DNA of 64,000 bases from positions 62,001 through 126,000 of the forward strand of contig NZ_CP041638.1 of NCBI RefSeq assembly GCF_007197775.1, in the 5' to 3' direction. The DNA comes from Thalassotalea sp. PS06. GTDB taxonomy: Bacteria > Pseudomonadota > Gammaproteobacteria > Enterobacterales > Alteromonadaceae. Both the position numbers and the translations under genes were made by a program. The notes beneath the pieces are model-generated. The model was not told the DNA's origin. It saw nothing but the letters and a program-made list of their open reading frames with translations, and searched no databases. Of the stretch, positions 8,335-17,940 are shown in pieces. Numbering within the stretch: the stretch's first letter is position 1; every line of letters begins with the position of its first letter.

Positions 8335-8882
8335 GGTATTTTTTGCGATATGGAAAGAATGCCTATAAGGATGCCATATAATTGGGTTTTTGCGGTAAAA
8401 CTTTTCGATAAATCAACGTGGTTTGCACTAATTATGGGCAAGGAAGGTTGTGGATAAGTCTGTTGAACAATTAGTTCACCCACCAGTTCAAAAATACAAT
8501 GAATTAGTGTGGTGCTTCTGAATGTATTGATATTACGGGGCGGCGAAAGAAGTGTGAAACCGTTTCTATTTATTATTATTGGTCAAATAGATGTGGATAA
8601 AAATTCTGGTTCGCTCGCTTTTTAAGCATCGTTAGATACGGCAGGATGCTGCTTTTTCGTACAACAGGGAAAGATAGTATCAGAAAGATTTTCAAAAAAA
8701 AATGCCTTTTTTACATTTTTTTAAAGAAATTTTGACAGTGCATTTTAACTCGTTCCAGACCCCCCTAGATTCCTGGTTTAACGAACAACATCTTGTTTGA
8801 AAAAAGATTTCTTAAAAAGAAAAAATTAGCCGGATTCTGGATTTGCTGAATATTGACAGCAAACCCATTCAGATTGTCTTGT
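8335..8882. other. 548-bp intergenic region with two consensus DnaA boxes
   Basis: The gap lies between gor (minus, ending 8883) and polA (minus, starting 8334). It holds two exact DnaA-box sequences in the same orientation (TGTGGATAA at 8449-8457 and 8592-8600) and an AT-rich stretch with A and T runs at about 8688-8840. No gene, tRNA or obvious sRNA is seen. It should contain the polA promoter. Confidence 0.5.
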
Positions 8883-10232
8883 TTATCGCATGGTCACGAA
8901 TTCTTCGGCAGCGGTAGGGTGGATCGCTACGGTATTATCAAAATCCGCTTTGGTGGCACCCATTTTCACCGCAACGGCAAACCCTTGCAGCATTTCATCA
9001 CTGCCTAAGCCAATACAGTGCATACCAACAATTTTTTCATTGCTGCCCTGGCAAACCAGTTTCATTCGACAAGGCTGGCGATGACGAGTAACCGCAGTAT
9101 ACATAGAAGTAAACTGCGAGGTATAAACCTTGATGTCATCTTCCCCGAACTGTTCCTTGGCTTCGTTTTCCGTAAGACCAATCGTACCTATGGTTGGGTG
9201 GCTGAATACTACGGTCGGGATCAGGTTGTAATCGAGGTGTTCATTCTCTTTGTTGTTAAACAAACGTTCAGATAACCTGCGACCAGCGGCAACCGCGACC
9301 GGTGTTAGTTGTGCCCGGCCCGTATTGTCACCAACTGCATAGATATTTGCGGTATCCGTATTCTGAAATTTATCCGTTGGAATAAAGCCTTTTTCGTTTA
9401 CTTTAATGCCGGCGTTTTCAATATTAATGGTATCGGTGGCAGGTTCTCGACCAATCGCCCAGATAACACAGTCGACGGTGAAGGTTTTGCCATTTTCCAG
9501 TGTCACCGTGAGTGAACCATCGGCATTTTTCTCAACGGATTTTGGTACCGCACCGGTTTCCAGTTTTGGACCTTCTTGCTCCATGATTTCAACCAGCGTA
9601 TCACTGACTAAATCGTCAAAATCGCGCAAAGGTTTGTGCTTGCGCACCAAAAGATGTGTCTCGCTACCGAGAGCATTCAGTACACCGGCTATCTCAACGG
9701 CAATATAGCCAGCGCCAACAACGGCAACTCGATTAGGTTGTTCTTCAAGAGCAAAAAATCCATCGGAAGTAATACCGTATTCCGCGCCGGGAATATCTGG
9801 AATAGAAGGGCGACCACCGGTTGCGATTAATATGTGATCGGCAGTGTAGTGCTCACCATTTACTTCGATGGTATTTTTATCGACAAAGCGACCATAACCA
9901 TTAATCACTTCGACATGGTTTCTGCCAAGCACGGTTTCATAAGAGGTATGAATTCGGGAAATATACGCTTCGCGGCTTTCAACCAGCCTGCTCCAGTTTA
10001 AAGGCCCTGCGGTCAGGTCGAAGCCATAGTCTTCACTTAAATGCACGGCATCGGCAATTTGCCCGGCATACCACATTACTTTCTTTGGTACGCAGCCGAC
10101 ATTTACACAGGTGCCTCCCAAGGCTTTGGCTTCAATTAAGGCACATTTTTTACCATACATAGCGGCCCGGTTAACTGCAGCGATACCGCCACTCCCTGCA
10201 CCTAAGGCGATATAGTCGAAATGCTTACTCAT
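8883..10232 (-). CDS. gor: Glutathione-disulfide reductase
   Basis: This 449-residue flavoprotein uses NADPH to reduce glutathione disulfide in the cytoplasm. Seen motifs: FAD-binding GAGSGGIAA at residues 11-19, redox-active CVNVGC near 43-48, a second dinucleotide site [12 protein letters not shown], the FAD motif YAVGD, and the C-terminal catalytic [12 protein letters not shown] with His and Glu. These are typical of Gor rather than of lipoamide or mercuric reductases, and the length matches the family. The start ATG at 10232 follows a purine-rich stretch. It stands alone between polA and the divergent prlC. Confidence 0.93.
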   Translation of the reverse strand: MSKHFDYIALGAGSGGIAAVNRAAMYGKKCALIEAKALGGTCVNVGCVPKKVMWYAGQIADAVHLSEDYGFDLTAGPLNWSRLVESREAYISRIHTSYETVLGRNHVEVINGYGRFVDKNTIEVNGEHYTADHILIATGGRPSIPDIPGAEYGITSDGFFALEEQPNRVAVVGAGYIAVEIAGVLNALGSETHLLVRKHKPLRDFDDLVSDTLVEIMEQEGPKLETGAVPKSVEKNADGSLTVTLENGKTFTVDCVIWAIGREPATDTINIENAGIKVNEKGFIPTDKFQNTDTANIYAVGDNTGRAQLTPVAVAAGRRLSERLFNNKENEHLDYNLIPTVVFSHPTIGTIGLTENEAKEQFGEDDIKVYTSQFTSMYTAVTRHRQPCRMKLVCQGSNEKIVGMHCIGLGSDEMLQGFAVAVKMGATKADFDNTVAIHPTAAEEFVTMR

Positions 10233-10472
10233 TGAAATACTCCTGATTCTTGGAAGACGTTGTAATAGTAGTTGATCATTGTGTCTAACCAGCTGGTTTT
10301 CAAGCGAAAGACAAGCTTAATTGACCGCGGCAAAGGGAAATAAATTTTCTTAGTTTTCCTGCTAATCAGAAAACCCTGCTCAGATAAGACAATAAATCGG
10401 CCATGTACTCTTGAATATCTGTCGCCCTGCACTTATTAATTAGCTAAGTAAATAAAATCTAAACGAGCGATT

Positions 10473-12542
10473 ATGACTACGGCAAATTCCCAATATTCAT
10501 CAGCAAATCCACTCTTGGCAAACAATAACTTGCCAGCTTTTTCACAAATTAAACCGGAACATATTCAACCTGCAGTTGAGAAGGCCATTGCCGATTCTAA
10601 GAAAGCCATCGATGCCGTAGTTGCATCTGGCGCGCCGTTTACCTGGCAATCTTTAGTGGCGGATATCGAAGCGGTCGATGATGTGCTCGAGAAAATCTGG
10701 TCCGGTGTTTCTCATCTTAACTCTGTCGCCAGTACCGACGAAATCCGTGAAGCCCATGATGCTTGCTTACCTATGTTGTCAGAATATGGCACTTGGGTTG
10801 GACAACATTTAGGTCTTTACCAGGCCTATGAAGCGTTTTCTCAAAGTGAAGAATTTGCGGCACTTAACGCCGCTCAGAAAAAAGTGGTTACTAACGCGTT
10901 GCGTGATTTTAAATTATCCGGAATCGGCTTACCGGCTGAGCAGCAAAAGCGTTATGGTGAAATTCAGACTCGCTTATCCGAATTATCTTCGCAATTTAGC
11001 AACAACCTATTAGATGCAACCCAGGCGTTTAGCGTCAATGTGACCGACGAAGATGAGCTGTCAGGTTTGCCGGAGAATGCCAAAGCAGGCGCTGCGCAGT
11101 TAGCCGAGGCGCAGGAAAAATCCGGCTGGGTATTTACTTTAGATATTCCAAGCTACCTGCCGGTGATGATGTATGCCGACAACGAAGCGCTACGCGAAAA
11201 GCTGTATCGCGCCTATGTGACCCGAGCGTCTGAGCTTGGTCCAAATGGCGGCGAGTTCGATAACTCAGCAATTATGGCTGAAACCTTAAATCTGCGTCAT
11301 GAAGTCGCCGGTTTACTGGGTTTTGATAACTATGCAGAGAAATCACTGGCGACCAAAATGGCAGAATCAAATCAGCAGGTTTTGGCATTCTTAGAAGACT
11401 TGGCAACCAAGTCGAAAACCCAGGGTGGTGATGACCTTGAGCAATTAAAAGAGTTCGCCGAAAAACAATATGGCAAAGCCCAGCTACAACCTTGGGATTT
11501 AGCTTATTATTCGGAAAAGCTGAAACAGCAAAAGTATTCGATTTCCGATGAAGATCTGCGTCCATATTTCCCGGAAGATAAAGTCGTTAGCGGCTTATTT
11601 GAAGTAGTGAATCGCCTATATGGTTTAACGATTACTCAACGTGATGACGTCGATGTCTGGCATAAAGATGTAAGCTTCTTCGATGTTTTCGATAAAGACG
11701 GCGGGCTGCGCGGTAGTTTTTATTTAGATTTATACGCCCGTGAGAAAAAACGTGGCGGTGCCTGGATGGCCGATTGTGTTGGTCGTCGTGAATTAAATGA
11801 CGGTTCGGTGCAGCTACCAGTAGCGTTTTTAACCTGTAACTTTACCAAACCGGTTGGCGATAAGCCTGCGTTGTTTACCCATGATGAAGTGGTAACCCTG
11901 TTCCATGAATTCGGTCACGGTTTGCACCATATGCTAACTCAAATTAATGCCGCGGGCGTTGCTGGTATTAATGGCGTGCCATGGGATGCGGTTGAGCTGC
12001 CGAGTCAGTTCCTGGAAAACTGGTGTTGGGAGCCGGAAGCATTGGCATTCTTATCGTCGCATCACGAAACTGGCGAAGCATTACCACAGGAAATGCTTGA
12101 TAAAATGCTAGCCGCGAAGAACTTCCAGTCAGCTATGCAAATGCTGCGTCAGTTAGAATTCAGCTTATTTGATTTCAAAATTCATGCGGAATATGACCCG
12201 GCAAAAGGTGATGAAATTCAGCATGTGCTTAATCGAGTGCGCGAACAGTATGCTGTCGTTGAAGCACCAGAATTCAACCGTTTCCAACATAGTTTTGGTC
12301 ACATCTTTGCTGGCGGTTATGCCGCCGGTTATTACTCTTACAAATGGGCGGAAGTGTTATCCAGTGATGCCTATTCTCGCTTCGAAGAAGACGGTGTCTT
12401 TAATCGCGAAACCGGTCTGGAATTCCTAACCTGTATTCTTGAAAAAGGTGGTAGTGCCGAGCCAATGGAATTGTTCAAAGCATTCCGTGGCCGTGAACCT
12501 CAGGTAGACGCTTTACTTCGCCATTCGGGGATCGGCGCTTAA
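10473..12542 (+). CDS. prlC: Oligopeptidase A (M3 metallopeptidase)
   Basis: This 689-residue cytoplasmic zinc peptidase (thimet oligopeptidase family) degrades short peptides, including cleaved signal peptides. The zinc site HEFGHGLHH is near residue 478, with the distal Glu helix in the following ENWCWEPEAL segment, and the C-terminal FGHIFAGGYAAGYYSY substrate-binding loop is intact. Length is typical of E. coli PrlC (680). It is divergent from gor, and rsmJ lies 1.6 kb downstream; prlC-rsmJ linkage is common in gammaproteobacteria, here interrupted by three small genes. Confidence 0.96.
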   Translation: MTTANSQYSSANPLLANNNLPAFSQIKPEHIQPAVEKAIADSKKAIDAVVASGAPFTWQSLVADIEAVDDVLEKIWSGVSHLNSVASTDEIREAHDACLPMLSEYGTWVGQHLGLYQAYEAFSQSEEFAALNAAQKKVVTNALRDFKLSGIGLPAEQQKRYGEIQTRLSELSSQFSNNLLDATQAFSVNVTDEDELSGLPENAKAGAAQLAEAQEKSGWVFTLDIPSYLPVMMYADNEALREKLYRAYVTRASELGPNGGEFDNSAIMAETLNLRHEVAGLLGFDNYAEKSLATKMAESNQQVLAFLEDLATKSKTQGGDDLEQLKEFAEKQYGKAQLQPWDLAYYSEKLKQQKYSISDEDLRPYFPEDKVVSGLFEVVNRLYGLTITQRDDVDVWHKDVSFFDVFDKDGGLRGSFYLDLYAREKKRGGAWMADCVGRRELNDGSVQLPVAFLTCNFTKPVGDKPALFTHDEVVTLFHEFGHGLHHMLTQINAAGVAGINGVPWDAVELPSQFLENWCWEPEALAFLSSHHETGEALPQEMLDKMLAAKNFQSAMQMLRQLEFSLFDFKIHAEYDPAKGDEIQHVLNRVREQYAVVEAPEFNRFQHSFGHIFAGGYAAGYYSYKWAEVLSSDAYSRFEEDGVFNRETGLEFLTCILEKGGSAEPMELFKAFRGREPQVDALLRHSGIGA

Positions 12543-12563
12543 TTCGGCGCTCTTGGTATTACC

Positions 12564-13271
12564 ATGGAAAAAGTAAGTAGTATTTATCAGCGGGCTGCGG
12601 ATCGTAAGGGAGGAGAGGGAAATTTGCGCCTTCTTCTGACGCCTTATCATACCGAAGCGACCAACAATGATGAGCTGGCGCAAGTTGGCGACGACAGATT
12701 TCTCGCGCACTTCACTAAAAAAGTCTTCCAGTCTGGTTTTGTCTGGCGTGTGGTCGAACAAAAGTGGCCAGACTTTGAAGAACACTTTTTCAATTTCGAT
12801 ATTTTTAAAATCATGATGATGAGTGAGGAAATGCTTGAGAATAAAGCTCAGGATCCGAAAATCATCCGTAATTTTAAAAAGGTGCAGACCATCAAGGCTA
12901 ATGCCCAGATGATTTACGATGTGCAGGTGGAGGATAATGGCTATGCAAGCTTTGCGGAGTTCGTTGCTGCCTGGCCAGAAGAGGATATCATTGGTTTGTG
13001 GGCTTACCTGAAAAAACATGGCCAGCGATTGGGCGGTAATACCGGCCCATATGCGTTGCGCGCTCTGGGTAAAGACACCTTCTTGTTAAGCCGCGACGTT
13101 GAAAGCTATTTTCGCGAGCACAAGCTTATCGACGGCGGCCTGACAACCAAATCCAGTCTTAATACTATTCAACGCTGCTTCAATGAGTGGCAGCAAGAAT
13201 CTGGTCTTAGCATGCAGACCCTAAGCCGACTCATTTCTTACAGTTGCGGTGATAATTCCGTCCAGGTTTAA
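12564..13271 (+). CDS. DNA-3-methyladenine glycosylase I (Tag)-like protein
   Basis: This 235-residue protein resembles the helix-hairpin-helix glycosylases of the Tag superfamily that remove 3-methyladenine from DNA. Seen similarity: FLAHFTKKVFQSGFVWRVVE (cf. the Tag FEMICLEGQQAGLSW segment), the ENKAQDPKIIRNFKKVQTIK region (Tag: RLVQDAGIIRHRGKI), and SFAEFVAAWP. It lacks the N-terminal Cys/His zinc ligands (MERCxW) of classical Tag, so it belongs to a diverged branch and substrate is uncertain. It lies 21 bp after prlC on the same strand and is probably co-transcribed. Confidence 0.7.
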   Translation: MEKVSSIYQRAADRKGGEGNLRLLLTPYHTEATNNDELAQVGDDRFLAHFTKKVFQSGFVWRVVEQKWPDFEEHFFNFDIFKIMMMSEEMLENKAQDPKIIRNFKKVQTIKANAQMIYDVQVEDNGYASFAEFVAAWPEEDIIGLWAYLKKHGQRLGGNTGPYALRALGKDTFLLSRDVESYFREHKLIDGGLTTKSSLNTIQRCFNEWQQESGLSMQTLSRLISYSCGDNSVQV

Positions 13272-13387
13272 CTCCGGATCAAAAATATTTCAGCCATAAA
13301 TAACCCTTTAAACCATTGTGTTTATTGGGTTTTGGCTGTTTATTATATTTGTATCTGTCATTTTTTGATTTCATTACTCAAGCTAAA

Positions 13388-13428
13388 TTATCGATAGCGA
13401 TATCGATAACGGTGATCTGTACAGATCA
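13388..13428. promoter_or_regulatory. Two palindromes upstream of the leader-peptide gene
   Basis: TTATCGAT (13388-13395) and ATCGATAA (13402-13409) form an 8-bp inverted repeat with a 6-nt spacer. Four bases on lies a perfect 16-bp palindrome, TGATCTGTACAGATCA (13413-13428). Both lie within 80 bp of the start of the double-glycine peptide gene and look like operator sites. The binding protein is unknown. Confidence 0.5.
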
Positions 13429-13464
13429 ATTAATCAAATCAAATCAAGTCATAAGGAAATGATA

Positions 13465-13662
13465 ATGGAAGAGTTAAATTTATTAGACGCAGAACAGGTT
13501 AGTGGTGGTAACCCCGTTCTAATTGGTGTTGGGATAGGTGTTGGTGCCAATTATGTATACGATACCCTGGGCGGTAAAGAAGGCATCGATTCAGCTGCGG
13601 AGGCCGTAGTGGAGTACTTCAAAGAGGCTTGGGAATATGATCCTGTCGTTTCGATGTTTTAA
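13465..13662 (+). CDS. Double-glycine leader peptide, bacteriocin/microcin-like
   Basis: This 65-residue peptide begins MEELNLLDAEQVSGG, a double-glycine leader of the type cut by C39 peptidase-containing ABC exporters (conserved Glu/Leu/Leu pattern, then GG). Cleavage would free a 50-residue acidic peptide starting NPVLIGVGIGVGANYVYDTL, with small-residue GxG repeats, and ending EYDPVVSMF. No Cys are present. The ATG at 13465 is preferred over 13459: AAGGA (13453-13457) lies 7 nt upstream of it. A GC-rich hairpin and a small membrane protein gene follow. No exporter or peptidase is in the window. The function as bacteriocin or signal peptide is inferred. Confidence 0.65.
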   Translation: MEELNLLDAEQVSGGNPVLIGVGIGVGANYVYDTLGGKEGIDSAAEAVVEYFKEAWEYDPVVSMF

Positions 13663-13672
13663 ATAAAGGAGT

Positions 13673-13691
13673 GGGGAGGCTTTGCCTCCCC
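13673..13691 (+). promoter_or_regulatory. GC-rich hairpin between peptide gene and membrane protein gene
   Basis: GGGGAGGC (13673-13680) pairs perfectly with GCCTCCCC (13684-13691), loop TTT. No T-run follows, so it is not a classical terminator. It lies 9 nt before the next ATG and includes the only purine-rich candidate ribosome site, so it may limit translation of the downstream gene or protect the peptide mRNA. Confidence 0.6.
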
Positions 13692-13699
13692 AAAATAGT

Positions 13700-14077
13700 A
13701 TGAAAATAGTGTCATTATTATTAGTTGTGCTCAGTTATATCGGATTATCCATTATTGAAACGTCGCGAGTTGAAGACTCAAACGTTGCTGATGTTGTATC
13801 AGGGAGCGGTCCAAACTTTATGGCAATCGTAATATTTGCTGCTTTACTGTTTTTCTTTTCTCGCTATCACACTAAATTTATCAAATTAATAACCGGCTAC
13901 TTTTTAGGGGTAGTTTGCTACGAGTTTATCCAATTGAATATGAGTGGCAGGGTATTCGATTGGTTTGATATTTTGTTTAGTTTTATCGGCCTGGGTTTCG
14001 TATTACTTTTAGCCATTGTTTTTAATCATTTTAATTGGATGAAATTAAACGCAGCTAAAGCGAAAAACATCTCTTAG
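13700..14077 (+). CDS. Small VanZ-like integral membrane protein
   Basis: This 125-residue protein has four predicted membrane segments (about residues 2-20, 36-54, 59-77, 88-110). The segment YEFIQLNMSGRVFDWFDIL followed by a glycine-containing helix resembles the VanZ family signature (YExxQ, GRxxDWxDxxxN). VanZ-type proteins are small membrane proteins of poorly known role; VanZ itself raises teicoplanin resistance. The ATG at 13700 is used; an in-frame TTG at 13682 lies inside the hairpin. Position 37 bp after the leader peptide gene makes an immunity or partner role possible, but that is inference. Confidence 0.6.
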   Translation: MKIVSLLLVVLSYIGLSIIETSRVEDSNVADVVSGSGPNFMAIVIFAALLFFFSRYHTKFIKLITGYFLGVVCYEFIQLNMSGRVFDWFDILFSFIGLGFVLLLAIVFNHFNWMKLNAAKAKNIS

Positions 14078-14148
14078 ATATTATTGTTTAGTGGAAGCGC
14101 TGACATAACTTATAATGCGTGCAGTGAATAGAATTTTGGGATCCGTAA

Positions 14149-14967
14149 GTGTCGGTAAATGCAATCACAAACTGCTTAGTATTCGCGGATAGCTTTAACA
14201 ATATTATGCAAGCGGAGCAGGTTAGCGAAACCTGGGGAATCCCATATGGTGGCGAGCTACGGGATATTCGCAAAGTAAAAGCACCTTTCTATCTGTTAGC
14301 TACGGATAATCAACTGGAGCTACACAAAACCGATGAACCGAAGTTAGACGGTATTGTCGTCGATTTTGTCAGCGGTGCTGTGGGCCATCGACGAAAATTT
14401 GGTGGTGGTCGCGGCCAGGATATCGCAAAGGCGATTGGCTTGAAGCATGGCTTTTCTCCAAAGGTATTAGACGCTACGGCGGGTCTGGGCAGAGATGCTT
14501 TTCTATTGGCTAGCCTAGGTTGCGACATGGTGATGATTGAACGCCAGACACCGGTAGCAGCTTTACTTAATGATGGCTTGCAACGGGCCAAACACGATGA
14601 CGAAATTGGCGAGATGGTCGCCAACCATATGCAATTGATTCATGCGTCCTCATTAGATGCGATGAATGTTGAAAAACTGCCTCAAGCCTTGCAGGGTATC
14701 GATGTCGTCTATTTAGATCCCATGTACCCACATCGGGAAAAATCAGCGCAAGTTAAAAAAGAAATGCGGGTATTCCAGTCCCTGGTAGGTGAAGATCCTG
14801 ATGCCGATGAATTGTTGAATAAAGCGTTGGCGATTGCCGAATATCGGGTTGTAGTTAAGCGTCCAAACTATGCAGAACCTCTGGCAGCAAAGAAGCCATC
14901 AACCAGTATTAAGATGAAGAAAAATCGTTTTGATGTTTATGTAAATAAGGGCATTCCCAAGGCCTAG
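14149..14967 (+). CDS. rsmJ: 16S rRNA (guanine1516-N2)-methyltransferase
   Basis: This 272-residue SAM-dependent methyltransferase modifies G1516 in 16S rRNA. Seen: the SAM site [19 protein letters not shown], the acidic loop [12 protein letters not shown], and the family-specific [19 protein letters not shown], ending with [13 protein letters not shown]. The middle [18 protein letters not shown] is typical of RsmJ. The start is GTG 14149. It is a short distance downstream of prlC, as in relatives, with the small peptide module inserted between. Confidence 0.93.
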   Translation: MSVNAITNCLVFADSFNNIMQAEQVSETWGIPYGGELRDIRKVKAPFYLLATDNQLELHKTDEPKLDGIVVDFVSGAVGHRRKFGGGRGQDIAKAIGLKHGFSPKVLDATAGLGRDAFLLASLGCDMVMIERQTPVAALLNDGLQRAKHDDEIGEMVANHMQLIHASSLDAMNVEKLPQALQGIDVVYLDPMYPHREKSAQVKKEMRVFQSLVGEDPDADELLNKALAIAEYRVVVKRPNYAEPLAAKKPSTSIKMKKNRFDVYVNKGIPKA

Positions 14968-15021
14968 AACTGCCACCCGGGCATTCGTAATTAACAGTTT
15001 AAGTTCCATCCCATTTGTATA

Positions 15022-16233
15022 TTAGACATTGCTGCCAGGAAACCGGGTCTGCTCCATAATTGAGTGGGTCACGTCGGTGATCACTGGCAAAGGGTGATGT
15101 GGATTCTTCTGGAACTGTTTCGGCGTGATTCCCGACAATTGTTTAAAAGTGCGGATAAAGTGGGTGCTGTGCTGGTATCCAAGCTGGCGGGCAATATCCT
15201 GAACAGAATCGCCTTTCATTAGCAATTTTACCGCTAATTCCTGACGGATTTGCTGAACTAATAAAGTTAAGGTTAAGCCTCTGCTTTTCAATGAACGTTG
15301 CAGGTTTCTTGGGCTGGTATGGCCCATGAGCGCTACGCTGTCCAGGCTTGGCATTTGCTGCCCGAAATAAGGTAAGAGAATGTCGATTAAGTTTGCCAAA
15401 TCTGGATAGGATTTACGGCAAACTGGCGCATTAAGAGCTTGCATATCAGAGTCGGCGGTACTTTCTTTTGCCGCTTTAGTAACGATTTCACCCTGATCCA
15501 CAAGCCCAGAGATAGCTGTTGAATTCGATTCTGTTGCCGGTTTAGTCGTTATCATCGAAGGATGGCGCAAACAAGAAAGATAATGGCTGGAAAACTCAAT
15601 TGCCGTATGCGGATTGTCGAAGGTAATTAAATCTCGGTTTAAGTTGAATCGGCGCATATCGGACAGAGTTTCAGCCGCTTCAAGTAAATCGTCAAATTGT
15701 TGCTGCCAGTCTTCGGGCTTTGGACTTCTCAAGCGAATTTGCGTAGGTACAAAATTCGCGGGAACGAAGTGATGAATGATATCTAACAACACCATCACCA
15801 GATAACTCTCTACCTGATAATAGCCCGGGTAATATTTTACTACGCCACCGATATGACAAAACTCTACTCGGTGGTTACGTGTTAACATGAAAAAGTCGGC
15901 GTGGGAGGCGCCGGTGTAGGTTAACCTGGGAATAAGTTTCAGACATTGTTTCAGGGATTTCTCTTTTACCGCGAGTTCTGCCAGCCCTCGCAAGCCTTTA
16001 TAGCCGCTCTTCAACCCTGACTTCCAGCCAATATTAGTAATGCCCTCGGCCTGAGCTACCTGCTCTACAAACTGATAAACCAGGTGGGTAGAAATTTTGA
16101 TGTCGCCTTTATAAAGCAGACTGTCTGGAAGCTCGCACTCATGTAAGTAATGACTTACATCTATGCCAGCTAAGTACATGTATCGTGTGAAGGCCCATAA
16201 CTGCTCTGCGTTGGTGGTCGCAAATTTAAGCAC
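15022..16233 (-). CDS. AraC-family transcriptional regulator
   Basis: This 403-residue regulator has an N-terminal arabinose-binding-like ligand domain of the OruR/ArgR-type AraC proteins (residues 1-210, with GLKSGYKGLRGLAELAV), a low-complexity linker (about 235-275), and a C-terminal double helix-turn-helix (about 300-390) with VQDIARQLGYQHSTHFIRTF and SGITPKQFQ. The linker is about 40-60 residues longer than usual. It is divergent from the amidohydrolase-porin pair (gap 219 bp), the most likely target. The gap also holds the 58-bp remnant of the miniature element. Confidence 0.85.
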   Translation of the reverse strand: MLKFATTNAEQLWAFTRYMYLAGIDVSHYLHECELPDSLLYKGDIKISTHLVYQFVEQVAQAEGITNIGWKSGLKSGYKGLRGLAELAVKEKSLKQCLKLIPRLTYTGASHADFFMLTRNHRVEFCHIGGVVKYYPGYYQVESYLVMVLLDIIHHFVPANFVPTQIRLRSPKPEDWQQQFDDLLEAAETLSDMRRFNLNRDLITFDNPHTAIEFSSHYLSCLRHPSMITTKPATESNSTAISGLVDQGEIVTKAAKESTADSDMQALNAPVCRKSYPDLANLIDILLPYFGQQMPSLDSVALMGHTSPRNLQRSLKSRGLTLTLLVQQIRQELAVKLLMKGDSVQDIARQLGYQHSTHFIRTFKQLSGITPKQFQKNPHHPLPVITDVTHSIMEQTRFPGSNV

Positions 16234-16334
16234 TTGGCACCTTGTTAAGTGAATGAATTAGATAATAAAATTTTGGCATAAGCTGGTCGCTTTTCAAATT
16301 TTATCTAAATATTTTGGCAAATTTTACTAGTCTT

Positions 16335-16392
16335 ATAGCAATCGCATTAAATTATTGCCCTGAGTTGTGCACAAACTTAGTGTGATTAGTAT
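16335..16392 (+). mobile_element. Internally deleted copy of the miniature inverted-repeat element
   Basis: The 58-bp sequence consists of the left 23 bp (16335-16357) and the right 35 bp (16358-16392) of the elements at 19867-20141 and 37649-37913, joined directly; about 205-215 bp of the middle are missing. Both terminal repeats (ATAGCAATCGCATTAA and its partner at 16377-16392) remain with point changes. It lies between the AraC gene and the amidohydrolase gene. Confidence 0.75.
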
Positions 16393-16452
16393 CAAAGTTG
16401 ACCCGTTCTTTATCGATTTCTAACTCAGTCGCTTTTACGGTGTATTTGACGA

Positions 16453-17940
16453 ATGGCGAGTAAAAAACTTTACAGATTTTTAAGACGATCCGAGTGTTTT
16501 TTCCGTAGATGGTGGCGCGCCTCAAGGCTCTGCTTTTGTCTGTTGCTTATGACGTTGGCGCCTACGTTTGCTCAAGATGATACAGAGCAACAAGCGCAAG
16601 AGCCTATCGCAGAGCGCGCAATTCTTATCGAAAACGTCAATATCTTTGATGGTAAAAAGGATGCCATTAAAGCCAATCATCATGTCCTGGTTATAAACCA
16701 ACAAATCAAAAAAATATCCGACAAAAGCATTAACTATCAAGGCCAGCTAATACGAATCAATGGTAAAGGTTATACCTTAATGCCGGGGCTCATTGAATCC
16801 CACGGCCATCTAGCCATTGTCGATAATCTGAGTAATCTCAAACATCATTTTGACTGGGTGGAAATTGGCGTCCGTCAGGCGGCAATGGCGAAATCCTGGC
16901 TATTGGATGGCTTTACCACGGTAAGAGACGTTGGCGGCCCGACAATGGGATTAAAACGCAGCATTGATGCTGGTGTGGTTCCTGGCCCTAGAATTTATCC
17001 GTCTGGTGCGATCATTTCCCAGACATCGGGTCACGGCGATATCCGTGAACGCACCGATCGCCATCCTTATTTGGAAAGTGAATCTGATGAGCATATGCAG
17101 CGCCTCGGCTACTACTATATCGCCGACGGTGTGCCTCAGGTATTAGCCGCTACGCGCAATAATCTTAGAAATGGCGCAACACAAATTAAAATCATGGCCG
17201 GTGGCGGTAACGGTAGCGAATTTGATCCCATTGATAGCCTGCAGTTTCGCCCTCAGGAAATGAAAGCCATTGTTGATGCGGCAAAAGACTGGGATACCTA
17301 TGTTGCCGCACATGTTTTTTACCCAAAGCAAATTAATCGCTTTATTGATGCGGGCGGAATGAGCCTTGAGCACGCTCCCGCAATTAACGAAGCAACAATG
17401 AAAAAAGTGGTGAATAAAGGTGTATTTATCGCCATGCAGATGAATGGATTGTCCAAGGAATTACGTGATAGCCCATTCAATCCTCCCTATGCCAAAGCCG
17501 GCATTATTGAAATTCAGAAAGATTCCAAAGACTTTATAAAACTGGTGAAACAATACAAACCGAAAATGGTTTTTGCTACCGATGCACTGGGCGATGTCGA
17601 AACCCAAACCAAACAGCGTCGCTTTGAACTTTATGAACGGGCGCGAATTTTCGGTAACTTTGAAACCCTGAAAAGCGCCACGTCTGTGGCAGGAGAGCTC
17701 ATGCTGCTCACTAATCGTCGCAATCCATACAAGCTAGGGAAGTTGGGGGTGATAGAGCAGGGCGCTTATGCAGATTTGCTTCTCGTTGCCGGAAACCCGC
17801 TAGCCGATATTTCCCTGCTCGGAGCCAATAAACAGTGGATTGACGCCGAATCGCCGCAACCCATCGACACCATTAAAGTCATTATTAAGGACGGTCGAAT
17901 CATTAAAAATATTTTGAGGTACGAAGATGAAAACAATTAA
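16453..17940 (+). CDS. Secreted metal-dependent amidohydrolase (imidazolonepropionase/Xaa-Pro dipeptidase-like)
   Basis: This 495-residue protein has a basic N-terminus and a hydrophobic export segment (about residues 22-40, LCFCLLLMTLAPTFAQ). The amidohydrolase metal site is visible: HGHLAI (HxH) after GLIES, a KIMAGGG lysine strand, AHVF and LEHAPAI histidines, and FATDALGD with the catalytic Asp. Close families hydrolyse dipeptides or cyclic imides; the true substrate is not evident. Its stop overlaps the start of the porin gene by 14 bp, so the two are translationally coupled and probably act on the same imported compound. Confidence 0.8.
   Translation: MASKKLYRFLRRSECFFRRWWRASRLCFCLLLMTLAPTFAQDDTEQQAQEPIAERAILIENVNIFDGKKDAIKANHHVLVINQQIKKISDKSINYQGQLIRINGKGYTLMPGLIESHGHLAIVDNLSNLKHHFDWVEIGVRQAAMAKSWLLDGFTTVRDVGGPTMGLKRSIDAGVVPGPRIYPSGAIISQTSGHGDIRERTDRHPYLESESDEHMQRLGYYYIADGVPQVLAATRNNLRNGATQIKIMAGGGNGSEFDPIDSLQFRPQEMKAIVDAAKDWDTYVAAHVFYPKQINRFIDAGGMSLEHAPAINEATMKKVVNKGVFIAMQMNGLSKELRDSPFNPPYAKAGIIEIQKDSKDFIKLVKQYKPKMVFATDALGDVETQTKQRRFELYERARIFGNFETLKSATSVAGELMLLTNRRNPYKLGKLGVIEQGAYADLLLVAGNPLADISLLGANKQWIDAESPQPIDTIKVIIKDGRIIKNILRYEDENN

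Noticed and set aside
8335..8882. Chromosomal replication origin between gor and polA
   Set aside because: Only two DnaA boxes, no 13-mer array and no dnaA or mnmG beside it.
13413..13428. Lux-type or LexA box
   Set aside because: The palindrome lacks the spacing of either consensus; only a generic operator is supported.
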